Shown: piece by piece, positions 26,162 to 33,723 of the stretch
Position numbering within the stretch: the stretch's first letter is position 1
How the letters are laid out: the number at the start of each line of letters is the position of its first letter
NCBI GenBank assembly: GCA_018698975.1
Contig: JABIPQ010000080.1
Location: 1 to 37,160 of the forward strand
DNA: 37,160 nucleotides
Source of the DNA: Gammaproteobacteria bacterium
GTDB taxonomy: Bacteria; Pseudomonadota; Gammaproteobacteria; Pseudomonadales; Pseudohongiellaceae
Direction of reading: 5' to 3'
Notes under the pieces: model-generated
The model's input: only the letters and a program-made list of their open reading frames with translations
What the model was told of the DNA's origin: nothing
Databases searched by the model: none
Program-made: the position numbers and the translations under genes

Positions 26162-26512
26162 ATGAAAAATTCCAGGCCAGTGTATTCGACCGAAACAGGA
26201 AAACTTTGCCCGGGGTGTGGATATTCTGTGAATGCCTGCCAGTGCAAGAAGGGTAAATTAAATTCGGAAGGTGACGGGATCATTCGTTTGTCCCGAGAAA
26301 CCAAAGGACGCAAAGGGAAGGGCGTTACTCTGGTAAATGGTGTGCAAGGCAGTGAAGCTGAATTAAAAGCGCTGGGTAAACGTCTGAAACAGATTTGCGG
26401 GACTGGTGGCACGGTAAAAAATAGCATCATTGAAATTCAGGGTGATGTGCGTGAGAAAATTAAACCGGAACTTGAAAACATGGGACATAAAGTAAAATTG
26501 GCCGGTGGATAA
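26162..26512 (+). CDS. yciH: SUI1/YciH-like translation initiation factor
   Basis: The 116-residue protein has an N-terminal CPGC...CQC cluster (C16, C19, C26, C28), likely a zinc ribbon, and a C-terminal SUI1 fold similar to eIF1 (KGRKGKGVTLVNGVQGSEAELKALGKRLKQICGTGGTVKN...IEIQGDVREKIKPELENMGHKVKLAGG). E. coli YciH is an eIF1 homologue that affects start-site fidelity on the 30S subunit; here the role is inferred. No Shine-Dalgarno sequence precedes the ATG; AAGTTAA heptamers run right up to it. Flanking repeats isolate it from its neighbours. Confidence 0.9.
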   Translation: MKNSRPVYSTETGKLCPGCGYSVNACQCKKGKLNSEGDGIIRLSRETKGRKGKGVTLVNGVQGSEAELKALGKRLKQICGTGGTVKNSIIEIQGDVREKIKPELENMGHKVKLAGG

Positions 26513-26544
26513 AAAGTGGAAAGTGGAAAGTGGGAAGTAGGGAG

Positions 26545-26590
26545 GAAGAAGGCCGCAGGCCGATATCCGCCATGGGGTTCGCAGAACCCC
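26545..26590 (+). repeat. Two-hairpin dispersed element, copy A
   Basis: GGCCGCAGGCC hairpin, the shared core ATCCGCCATGG, then hairpin GGGGTTC-GCA-GAACCCC (26574-26590). A purine-rich run AAAGTGGAAAGTGGGAAG precedes it. Confidence 0.7.
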
Positions 26591-26623
26591 TGATCAATCA
26601 CGTACAACCTGAGTTAAAAGTGA

Positions 26624-26651
26624 AAGTTAAAAGTTAAAAGTTAAAAGTTAA
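26624..26651 (+). repeat. 4 x AAGTTAA heptamer array before the DUF1244 gene
   Basis: Four perfect tandem AAGTTAA units at 26624-26651, with degenerate units just before. The same heptamer is repeated three times upstream of the SUI1-like gene. Confidence 0.82.
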
Positions 26652-26672
26652 AAAATAAAAAAGGATAGATGT

Positions 26673-26969
26673 ATGGACACCAAAACTGAAACTGAAATAG
26701 AAGCGGCGGTATTCAGAAGATTACTTGAACATCTGGATTCAAGAAAAGATGCGCAGAATATTGATCTGATGAATCTGGCGGGTTTCTGCAGGAACTGTTT
26801 GTCCAAATGGTATGTTGCCGCCGCGGCAGAAAATGGAGAGAACGTGGATTATGAGTCAGCCCGCGCTTTGGTCTATGGCATGCCTTATGCAGACTGGAAA
26901 GAAAAGTATCAGACTGAGGCCACCGAAGAGCAGAAACGCCTGTTTCAGGAGAGTTTCCCCAAATCCTAG
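26673..26969 (+). CDS. DUF1244 family protein
   Basis: The 98-residue protein matches the small DUF1244 family (conserved AAVFRRLLEHLDSRKDAQNIDLMNLAGFCRNCLSKWY and ARALVYGMPYADWKEKYQ). A CRNC pair lies in the middle and could bind metal or form a disulfide. The function is unknown and the protein is probably cytoplasmic and helical. AAGGAT at 26661-26666 is a usable ribosome-binding site before the ATG. Confidence 0.85.
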   Translation: MDTKTETEIEAAVFRRLLEHLDSRKDAQNIDLMNLAGFCRNCLSKWYVAAAAENGENVDYESARALVYGMPYADWKEKYQTEATEEQKRLFQESFPKS

Positions 26970-26993
26970 TATTTAAGTGCTTGTCAGCCTATT

Positions 26994-27050
26994 GGGAAAA
27001 ATGCGAACTGAGTCACTAAGAACTCCCGGGAAAATGCGAACTGAGTCACC
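26994..27050 (+). repeat. Direct repeat of a GCGAACTGAGTCAC sequence
   Basis: GGGAAAA-ATGCGAACTGAGTCAC at 26994-27016 recurs, one A shorter, at 27028-27050. The two copies lie in the 178-base gap before the antitoxin-like gene. They may be the ends of a lost mobile element; no transposase is present. Confidence 0.7.
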
Positions 27051-27147
27051 AACCCCCTTTGCACAACTGGGATAGGATATCTCCAAGGTCAGCAACTAAT
27101 TTACTTTGATCAGTTCGGTCAAATTTGGTTAGAGACTTAAGGAGAAA

Positions 27148-27405
27148 ATGATGGGTACTTTAAATCTCAGTAAGGCAGTAAAGAATCCAGTGCTTGTCGG
27201 GGAAGTAGATTTTTCCCTGTTAAATGATCTTCCGTCCAGGTTTGAGCTGAATCCTCTACAACGCAGTAATCGTGTGAATATTCGTCTTCGTAATGAAGAT
27301 ATCAGTACCCTGGAGGCATTGGCTTTGGCAGCAGGGATGCCATTTCAGGCTTTTCTCGCCGATGTAATTCACAGGCATGCCAATACAAGTGTGAAAGACT
27401 CCTAA
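27148..27405 (+). CDS. Ribbon-helix-helix antitoxin-like protein, no toxin partner seen
   Basis: The 85-residue protein ends with a pattern typical of ribbon-helix-helix (CopG/BrnA-type) antitoxins: RVNIRLRNEDISTLEALALAAGMPFQAFLADVIHRHA, with the short beta strand VNIRL and two helices. The N-terminal half (VLVGEVDFSLLNDLPSRFEL) would normally contact a toxin or operator. AAGGAG precedes two tandem ATG codons; the second (27151) has better spacing. No toxin gene lies on either side: upstream is a gap with a duplicated sequence, downstream a convergent gene. It could be a solitary regulator or a leftover antitoxin. Confidence 0.6.
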   Translation: MMGTLNLSKAVKNPVLVGEVDFSLLNDLPSRFELNPLQRSNRVNIRLRNEDISTLEALALAAGMPFQAFLADVIHRHANTSVKDS

Positions 27406-27442
27406 ACCGGTATGTAAAAAGACTTAAACAGTCGATAAGTGC

Positions 27443-28249
27443 TTATTGACTGAGTACTCTTTGCTGCTCTTCATGTGGTATCACTTTTTCGATATCAAAC
27501 CAGTTCAATTCTTCATTCCTGTCCAGATCTCTCAAATACAGTATATGCCCGTCCAGCTGCCATGTTGCATCAGATTGTATGGGAAGCCCCTCATTATTTA
27601 GTGCAAAGCGAAGGGAAAAGAAGCCGCTATGGATGCGCATAATAAAGAATGGAGAAAAGGGCTGTGTAATTCTTACCTGAAGCTCACGTATAAATTCATT
27701 TTTTGTGTCCAGAACCAGTGTGCCAATCAAGTGTTTATAGATGTTTTTTCGATCATCTTCCATGCCCTTGAATTCCAGCGTATGTATATAGCCCTCCTGT
27801 TTAACAAGGTGCAAAGACTCTGGAATTATCATAGCCAGGAAACGTTCCTTTTCACTGCCTTCCCTTGCTCTTTCTTCTTCGACTATTGAGCGCTTGGTAT
27901 TCTGGCGTCTTTGCAGGCGCCTCTGCATGCGACGCTCATGCCTTGACTGACGCTCGAGAGATGGAGGGCTACCATTTATCGAGATTATCTGGTCACTTTG
28001 TAAAAAGGATTTTGAGGGATCGACACGACGTGCCAGCTTTTCCATGTCCAGTTTGTCGTCGGTTATATATGTATAGGCCCAGCTACCGTCATAAATATTG
28101 ACAGTTTTTTCAACATAGCTGTTTATCAGATCAAGGTATTGCGCCTGTGTATAGGGATCGTTGCTTGAAGTTACAGGAGGCTGAGCCAGAGCTGCAGCAT
28201 TCCAGAGTAATAGTAAGAGGAGGGAGAGAAAGGCGCTTCCTGTTTTCAT
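27443..28249 (-). CDS. Secreted protein of unknown function
   Basis: The 268-residue protein starts with a clear signal peptide (FLSLLLLLLWNAAALAQ), so it is exported. The middle has a strongly basic, Arg/Gln-rich stretch of about 40 residues (RQSRHERRMQRRLQRRQNTKRS), likely a helix or linker. The rest looks like beta-rich material (TLEFKGMEDDRKNIYKHLIGTLVLDTKNEFIRELQVRI) similar in feel to outer-membrane lipoprotein carrier folds, though no family is recognised. It is convergent with the antitoxin-like gene and followed by no co-oriented close partner. Confidence 0.7.
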   Translation of the reverse strand: MKTGSAFLSLLLLLLWNAAALAQPPVTSSNDPYTQAQYLDLINSYVEKTVNIYDGSWAYTYITDDKLDMEKLARRVDPSKSFLQSDQIISINGSPPSLERQSRHERRMQRRLQRRQNTKRSIVEEERAREGSEKERFLAMIIPESLHLVKQEGYIHTLEFKGMEDDRKNIYKHLIGTLVLDTKNEFIRELQVRITQPFSPFFIMRIHSGFFSLRFALNNEGLPIQSDATWQLDGHILYLRDLDRNEELNWFDIEKVIPHEEQQRVLSQ

Positions 28250-28292
28250 ACTAGTGTTGACCCCAGGAAGCTGAAAATATTTTTAGCCAGCC

Positions 28293-28583
28293 TTAATCAG
28301 TTGGAACAAGTTTAATCGCTTTAATTTCAATCTTATCCCAGACTTTGCCGTCAATATAAGGATCCTTTGCCAGGTGCTCCTCAAGACTTTGACGGTCAGG
28401 AAAATCAAGAATTAATGCTGAGCCAATCATAGCCTCGTCATCATCAAGAATTGCGCCGCCCATTAGAAACTTTCCATCAGCAATCATTTGCGAGACGTTT
28501 TTCAGGTGTGTCTCACGATGTTGCATACGCCGTGCTAGCGCATCACTATCGGTAAAATCCATGGCTGTGACAAGAAATTGCAT
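28293..28583 (-). CDS. YciI-like protein
   Basis: The 96-residue protein has the YciI ferredoxin-like fold, with the family's typical MQFLVTAMDFTDSDALARRM start, RETHLKNVSQMIADGKFLMGGAI in the middle and SLEEHLAKDPYIDGKVWDKIEI at the end. The conserved His (ETHL) and Asp residues form the putative active site. Its function is unknown in most species; some members act on small organic substrates. GAGG lies 5 bases before the ATG. The preceding 100 bases toward the aldehyde dehydrogenase gene contain nothing recognised. Confidence 0.86.
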   Translation of the reverse strand: MQFLVTAMDFTDSDALARRMQHRETHLKNVSQMIADGKFLMGGAILDDDEAMIGSALILDFPDRQSLEEHLAKDPYIDGKVWDKIEIKAIKLVPTD

Positions 28584-28683
28584 AGTTACCTCGCGTTTTT
28601 TTAATCAAGATGTCAGTGTAACAATTCGATGTTGTATTACTTACTTAAGTCTAAAGTCAGCGCCAGTTTTATCGCAACCTCCA

Positions 28684-30150
28684 TTACACTTCGGTAATGA
28701 ATTTTGTCACCAGACAAGCTTCCAGCCCTTCAATACCTTCTTCGGAACCATGACCACTTTCCTTGATTCCGCCAAAGGGTGATTCAGGGACAGAAATCCC
28801 GAAACTGTTAATACCTATCATGCCGGCTTCCAGTTGCTCGCCTAATTGATTAACGCGTCGCGTGTTTTCAGTGAAGGCAAATGCCGCCAGACCGAAAGGC
28901 AGACGATTGGCTTCTTTCATTGCTGCATCAAAGTCATTGAATGAATTTATTAGTGCAACAGGTCCGAAAGGTTCTTCGTTCATGATGCGTGCACTTAAGG
29001 GAATATCGGAAAGGACTGTGGGCTTGTAAAAATTACCCGGACCTTCAATGGCTTCGCCACCGGTGTTCAGTGTGGCACCGTTTTTCACTGCATCATCAAC
29101 CAGATCGCTAATAGCATCACGACGACGGGAATGGATGAGTGGGCCCATTTGTGTATTTTCATCGAGACCGTTGCCAACGACAATTTTATTTACCCGGGCA
29201 GTAAAGCCTTCAACAAAGCGGGCATGCAGGGATTCATGTACATAGAATCGTGTCGGTGATACACAGACCTGGCCGGCATTACGGAATTTGGCAGCCACTG
29301 CCATGTCGAGTGTACTTTCCAGATCAGCATCCTCAAAAACCAGAACCGGTGCATGACCACCAAGTTCCATGGTGGTGCGGATCATATTGTCGGCGGCCAG
29401 TTTCATCAGGGCTTTGCCTACAGGGACAGAGCCGGTGAAAGACATTTTGCGAATTATGGGTGAACTCAGCAAGTAAGTAGAAATCACATGAGGCACGCCA
29501 TAGACCACGGATAACACGCCATCTGGCAGTCCGGCATCCTGCAAGCATTTAGCCATTAACAGTCCTGTTGCCGGCGTTTCTTCTGCTGGTTTGAATACAC
29601 ACGAGCAGCCCGCAGCTAGTGATGCTCCCATTTTTCTGGCTGGATTTCCTTGCGGGAAGTTCCACGGGGCAAAAGCTGCCACAGGACCCACAGGCTCTTT
29701 CACCACATACATACGTGAACCAGGTTGGCGCTGGGTCAGGACACGACCATAGGCGCGGCGTCCTTCCTCGGCATACCATTCCAGTACTTCCGTCGACATT
29801 TTGAGTTCCATACGCGACTGCATGATGGGTTTGCCGGACTCCAGAGAAGCCGCTGTGGTGATCTGTTCTTCTCTTTCCCGCATTAATGCTGCTGCTTTTC
29901 TGAGCACGGCACTACGTTCTTCAGGTAACTTGTCGCGCCATACCTTAAAGCCTTCCTCAGCCGCAGCAAGGGCGCGATCCAGATCAGCTTCTGTGGCATG
30001 GGGTAATTCTCCAAGCACCTCACCAGTGGCAGGGTTCAGAACATCTTCACTTTTTCTGTCGCCTTTTGACACCCACTCCCCTGCAATAAAAAGCTGTAAT
30101 TCCGGATAATGTGCCAGGGGATTGGTGTTCAGTTGTTCTGCTTGTGCCAC
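28684..30150 (-). CDS. NAD(P)-dependent aldehyde dehydrogenase (succinate-semialdehyde dehydrogenase type)
   Basis: The 488-residue enzyme is a full-length aldehyde dehydrogenase. Visible residues are N164 (APWNFP), K187 (FKPAEETP), the coenzyme loop FTGS (238-241), general base E262 (MELGGHAP) and catalytic cysteine C296 (NAGQVCVSPTR). These place it with the succinate-semialdehyde dehydrogenase (GabD-like) group, but its substrate is not fixed by sequence. It is cytoplasmic. It lies divergent from the amidohydrolase gene, 143 bases away, so the two could share a control region. Confidence 0.9.
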   Translation of the reverse strand: MAQAEQLNTNPLAHYPELQLFIAGEWVSKGDRKSEDVLNPATGEVLGELPHATEADLDRALAAAEEGFKVWRDKLPEERSAVLRKAAALMREREEQITTAASLESGKPIMQSRMELKMSTEVLEWYAEEGRRAYGRVLTQRQPGSRMYVVKEPVGPVAAFAPWNFPQGNPARKMGASLAAGCSCVFKPAEETPATGLLMAKCLQDAGLPDGVLSVVYGVPHVISTYLLSSPIIRKMSFTGSVPVGKALMKLAADNMIRTTMELGGHAPVLVFEDADLESTLDMAVAAKFRNAGQVCVSPTRFYVHESLHARFVEGFTARVNKIVVGNGLDENTQMGPLIHSRRRDAISDLVDDAVKNGATLNTGGEAIEGPGNFYKPTVLSDIPLSARIMNEEPFGPVALINSFNDFDAAMKEANRLPFGLAAFAFTENTRRVNQLGEQLEAGMIGINSFGISVPESPFGGIKESGHGSEEGIEGLEACLVTKFITEV

Positions 30151-30293
30151 GGTTTGCTCCTGCGAATAAAATTGACTGTGCTGATACGCTAAAAAGGGGC
30201 GTAATGATCACCCAAAAGGGAGTCTGAGTAAAATTAATTCGCTATACTCTTGCTCCGACTAAGTTAACTCACTCCAGATTTAAAGGTATTTCC

Positions 30294-31346
30294 ATGGCAG
30301 ACCAAGACCTTATCCCTTTTAGTGACAAATACAAACGCATTGCTACGGAAGAGGCGTGGGCTCCCGAGGAATTGCTAAAGATGTATGCAGATCTTTATAA
30401 CAGCAAGACCTATGATGATCCCGGGTTTGACAGTTTATGGGGTTTTTACGGTTCGTCTATGGAGCCACGACCGGCGACAGTCAGGAGAAAACTGGCAGAC
30501 CTGGATGATGAGCGGATAGCCGATATGGACGCGGCGGGCATCGATTTCGCCATTCTTTCCCTGACTTCGCCAGGGGTTCAGGTTTTTGACCGGGACACAG
30601 CAGTAACTCTCGCCAGGGACAGTAATGACATGCTGAAAGAGGCGATTGATCGACATCCCGATCGCTATGCAGGCTTATGTGCTATCGCACCGCAAGCACC
30701 TGAACTGGCGGCACTGGAATTGGAGCGTTGCAAGAATTTAGGCTTTCGGGGAATCATTAATAATTCCCACACCTTTGGGGAATACCTGAGCGACCCAAAA
30801 TTCTGGCCTATTTTTGAAGCTGCTGAAGCGATGGACATGCCAATTTATCTACACCCCACTACGCCGCCAAAAAACATGATTGAACCGATGCTGGAAGTCG
30901 GTCTGGATGGCGCTATTTTTGGTTTTGGTGCGGAAACCGGTATGCATATGCTGCGTATTATTACGGCCGGGGTATTTGACCGCTTCCCGAAACTGCAAAT
31001 GATTATTGGTCACATGGGTGAAGCCTTGCCGTATTGGATGTATAGATTGGATTTCATGCACAACGCACAGGTTTCATCGCATCGTTACGAGACGTTGAAA
31101 CCCTTGCAGAAAAAAGTCAGCGATTATCTGAAAGAGCATGTCACTATCACCAGCAGCGGCATGGCCTGGGAACCGGCGATTAAATTTGCCCAGCAACAGA
31201 TTGGTCTCGATCGCGTGATGTATGCCATGGACTATCCGTATCAATATGTAAAACAGGAAGTGACTGATATGGATAATATGGATATGTCAGATGAGCATAA
31301 GAAGATGTTTTATCAGGATGTGGCAACCAAAGTCTTTAAGTTATAA
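30294..31346 (+). CDS. Amidohydrolase-2 family decarboxylase (ACMSD / gamma-resorcylate decarboxylase type)
   Basis: The 350-residue protein belongs to the amidohydrolase-related (amidohydro_2) family that includes aromatic-acid decarboxylases. Metal and active-site positions are visible: E19-E20 in ATEEAW, H187 (YLHPTT), H240 (IGHMGE) and D313 (AMDYPY). Closest in pattern to gamma-resorcylate and 2,3-dihydroxybenzoate decarboxylases, with the same EEAW start and GHMGE segment, so it probably removes a carboxylate from an aromatic or related acid, using one divalent metal. A hydrolase role is the alternative. TATACT at 30243-30248 could be a -10 box, but no good -35 box pairs with it. Confidence 0.88.
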   Translation: MADQDLIPFSDKYKRIATEEAWAPEELLKMYADLYNSKTYDDPGFDSLWGFYGSSMEPRPATVRRKLADLDDERIADMDAAGIDFAILSLTSPGVQVFDRDTAVTLARDSNDMLKEAIDRHPDRYAGLCAIAPQAPELAALELERCKNLGFRGIINNSHTFGEYLSDPKFWPIFEAAEAMDMPIYLHPTTPPKNMIEPMLEVGLDGAIFGFGAETGMHMLRIITAGVFDRFPKLQMIIGHMGEALPYWMYRLDFMHNAQVSSHRYETLKPLQKKVSDYLKEHVTITSSGMAWEPAIKFAQQQIGLDRVMYAMDYPYQYVKQEVTDMDNMDMSDEHKKMFYQDVATKVFKL

Positions 31347-31371
31347 AAAATTCCTTTCATCCAGAGAGTAA

Positions 31372-31391
31372 TAGCTACTGCGCTCGCCCAT
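31372..31391 (+). repeat. 20-bp dispersed repeat, copy 1
   Basis: TAGCTACTGCGCTCGCCCAT, identical to 36022-36041. Both copies lie downstream of plus-strand genes. Confidence 0.75.
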
Positions 31392-31399
31392 GCTTCGTT

Positions 31400-31460
31400 A
31401 AAATTATTTTTTGAACCGGTTACATACAACTGTATGCGCCCGGTTTCAAAAAATAATTTT
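31400..31460. repeat. Long hairpin-forming inverted repeat
   Basis: Arms AAAATTATTTTTTGAACCGG (31400-31419) and CCGGTTTCAAAAAATAATTTT (31440-31460) pair along their whole length apart from one extra base, and the loop itself holds ACATAC/GTATGC. It lies 54 bases after the amidohydrolase stop. It is too long and irregular for an ordinary terminator, though a tract of T within the first arm could give it that effect. Confidence 0.75.
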
Positions 31461-31509
31461 GCCTCGCCTGAGTTTCGCTCGTGACGCTACCAGAAGTTGG
31501 GCTTTATTA

Positions 31510-31557
31510 GGTAACTGCGTTCCCCATTGGCGGATGACGCTGCGCTTTTCCGCCCTA
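31510..31557 (-). repeat. Two-hairpin dispersed element, copy D (inverted)
   Basis: On the minus strand: GGCGGAAAAGCGCAGCGTC, then ATCCGCCAATGG and a hairpin GGGGAAC-GCA-GTTACC. It faces copy B head-on, so together the two make a 30-base-class inverted repeat with an internal mismatch. Confidence 0.75.
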
Positions 31558-31578
31558 TGGTGATTTGAAAGAAGCAGG

Positions 31579-31631
31579 TAGGGCGGAAAAGGCCACAGGC
31601 CGTCATCCGCCAATGGAAGGCAAAGCCTTCC
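31579..31631 (+). repeat. Two-hairpin dispersed element, copy B
   Basis: TAGGGCGGAAAAGGCCACAG, GGCCGTCATCCGCCAATGG, then hairpin GGAAGGC-AAA-GCCTTCC (31615-31631). With copy D and the long hairpin, it fills the 314-base gap 31347-31660; I see no gene in that gap. Confidence 0.75.
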
Positions 31632-31660
31632 CGATTTACCTGCATGTTTCGGCTTCTTTT

Positions 31661-33457
31661 TTACGGGTTCGCCAGTGTGAATTTCTCAGGGTAGGCGTTG
31701 TCACCGGGGTCAATAATCAGTGCCATCCTTGGCCCCTGAACTATTTCCACAATATTCGAATACGACGCTATCAATACTCCGGTGTCTTCATCGATATCCA
31801 GCATGCGCATAAAGGCCTGGGTGCGCGGCATTGGCAGTACGCCATATTCTTTTGTTGCTGGATCAAAGCGGTAAATTACATCGCCGTTGGCGGTTGGAAT
31901 CCAGACCACTTTACGTACCGGATCCCAGGTGGCGGCATAAGGTGCAGAAGCAATATCGGGTAAATCATAGATGCCCACGGTTTCTCGGCTGTTGATATCA
32001 AACTCAAGCAACTGACCAGAGCCATACAGGGCGACATACATCATGTCATCTTCAGTAATGGTAATGCGGCGTGGGCCGGCATTGGGGTCAGGCAGCTGAA
32101 AAGGCCCGATATATTCTTCGCGGCTTATGTCAAAGCCACCAATGGTGCCGTTTCTTAACTGGCTGTACCAGACTTCGTCATGCTCATCATTCATGATCAA
32201 TCCGTACATGGCAGGTGCAAAATCTTCACGGCCGGGTGACGCCGGTGCTGTCCAGATGTCGGCATTGCCTTCATTGGGTTCAAAATAGCCCACCGCGTTA
32301 TTACCGATGTCTGAAAACCAGATGCGTCCACGCTCATCGCTAAGCAATTCATGTTCCCAGCCAAAGCTGAGATCATGAATACCCGGGCTTCTGCCGTCAT
32401 TGGTTTTTAATTGCCAGGTTTCCCATTGTCCTGTCGCCATATCCTTATGCCCGATAATGCTGTTAAACAGTGGCGTTACCCACAAGGAATCGTCGGCACC
32501 GCGATGCAGGGAATGAGGACCCATGAGGATGCCGTTAGTGGGCACATCCTGCAGGGTCTGCTCCCCGCTTGCCACATCAACCACAATCATATTGTTTGAA
32601 GCAACATCAGCCAGCCAGAGTTGAGCAGGATCACCGAGCATCAAGGCTTCACGAATGGCATTGGGATGGGGGACTTCATATTCCCAGATCACCGTGTTGT
32701 CATTGGCAATGACAGGAGCACCCCAGTCGTATCCAGAAATAGTATCCATCGCGTCATTAAAGTGTTCGGCCAGGGTATTCACAACCTGAGGGACATTACC
32801 CACATAATAGGCACCGTCTGTGGCGCCATCAGGATCAACCACCTGATCAGACCCGCTGCCGCGGGCAAACTCCCAGGTTGACAGATAATTCATGTATTTA
32901 ACCAGTGCATCCCAGCCCCGGGTGCGTGCCTGAAGGGGATCCGGGGCATCCAGGTTGGCAATAATGCCAGCATAGGCACGGACCTCAGGGGCAGGTACCT
33001 GATGGCAATCAACGCAATTGAGGATGAAGCTGGATTTCACTTGCCGATTTTCGATACGTCCCAGCCAGGCGGATGCGGGAGCTACTTCAGCCTGATTACT
33101 TGTGGCTGCCATGACAAAAGTCAGCTCAAAAACTGAGTCTGAAACGGTAGCGCTAATGTCTCTGGAAACCTGCTCATAGCCCAGTGCTCGAGCAGAAACC
33201 GGCAGGGCATCAGCAAGTGCATCTGCATAGTCTCCGGGAAAAGAAAACATACCCTCTGCGTTAGTAAAGACAGTCACCACACTGGCGCCAGTGGCCGCTT
33301 CGTCACGGTCAAAAATCACCTGAACCTGAGATAAGGGATTGTTGTTCTGATCAAGCACCTGGCCATGCAAGCTTGCTGCAAGTGCTGACGCGCTCAATAA
33401 AAAAGCGCTTATAAAAGTAAAGCCGTACTTTAGAATTAGTGTTATATGACCTGGCAT
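31661..33457 (-). CDS. Secreted Vgb/NHL-like beta-propeller protein with c-type haem motif and carboxypeptidase-regulatory-like domain
   Basis: The 598-residue protein is exported (signal peptide to about A28). Its N-terminal domain (about 29-118) resembles carboxypeptidase regulatory-like / Ig-type folds (GQVLDQNNNPLSQVQVIFD...FSFPGDY). A linker follows with one covalent-haem motif, CVDCH at 148-152, in a small cytochrome-like segment. The remaining ~330 residues are a six- or seven-bladed propeller with streptogramin-lyase (Vgb) style repeats such as GRIWFSDIGNNAVGYFEP, DDSLWVTPLFNSIIGHKD and KVVWIPTANGDVIYRFDP. Known Vgb enzymes are cytoplasmic lyases without haem, so drug inactivation should not be assumed; a periplasmic redox or sensing role is more likely. 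AAGGA lies 6 bases before the ATG. Confidence 0.8.
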   Translation of the reverse strand: MPGHITLILKYGFTFISAFLLSASALAASLHGQVLDQNNNPLSQVQVIFDRDEAATGASVVTVFTNAEGMFSFPGDYADALADALPVSARALGYEQVSRDISATVSDSVFELTFVMAATSNQAEVAPASAWLGRIENRQVKSSFILNCVDCHQVPAPEVRAYAGIIANLDAPDPLQARTRGWDALVKYMNYLSTWEFARGSGSDQVVDPDGATDGAYYVGNVPQVVNTLAEHFNDAMDTISGYDWGAPVIANDNTVIWEYEVPHPNAIREALMLGDPAQLWLADVASNNMIVVDVASGEQTLQDVPTNGILMGPHSLHRGADDSLWVTPLFNSIIGHKDMATGQWETWQLKTNDGRSPGIHDLSFGWEHELLSDERGRIWFSDIGNNAVGYFEPNEGNADIWTAPASPGREDFAPAMYGLIMNDEHDEVWYSQLRNGTIGGFDISREEYIGPFQLPDPNAGPRRITITEDDMMYVALYGSGQLLEFDINSRETVGIYDLPDIASAPYAATWDPVRKVVWIPTANGDVIYRFDPATKEYGVLPMPRTQAFMRMLDIDEDTGVLIASYSNIVEIVQGPRMALIIDPGDNAYPEKFTLANP

Positions 33458-33667
33458 GATATTCCTTATCAGATTTAAAGGTTATGTTAAAATTTACGCT
33501 AAAAAATAGGTGCTTCTATACTTTGCTAAAGTAGAATCTTTCTGCTTTTTGATGGCAAAAGTATATGCTGATAAACCGTGTAAATACCAGTAACAGCTGC
33601 CATTGCTTTCCGCTCTTTGCGGATTCATATTCATTCCATCTTTTACTTTTATAGTAGGCCTTTTAAA

Positions 33668-33697
33668 TAGCAGCTGTGCTAAATAGTACAGCTACTA
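33668..33697. promoter_or_regulatory. Inverted repeat upstream of the DUF5916-like gene
   Basis: TAGCAGCTGT and ACAGCTACTA are 10-base arms with one mismatch around a 10-base centre, ending 26 bases before the start codon at 33724. It may be an operator; the function is inferred from symmetry and position. Confidence 0.35.
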
Positions 33698-33723
33698 AAA
33701 GCTAATGGGGTTTAAGAATAATA

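Noticed and set aside
31565-31963. A 132-residue plus-strand reading frame starting in the repeat region.
   Set aside because: It runs through a two-hairpin element and then antisense to the haem-propeller gene; the product has no family features.
31661-33457. Annotation as a streptogramin (virginiamycin B) lyase resistance gene.
   Set aside because: The signal peptide, haem motif and extra N-terminal domain are not those of Vgb; only the propeller style is similar.
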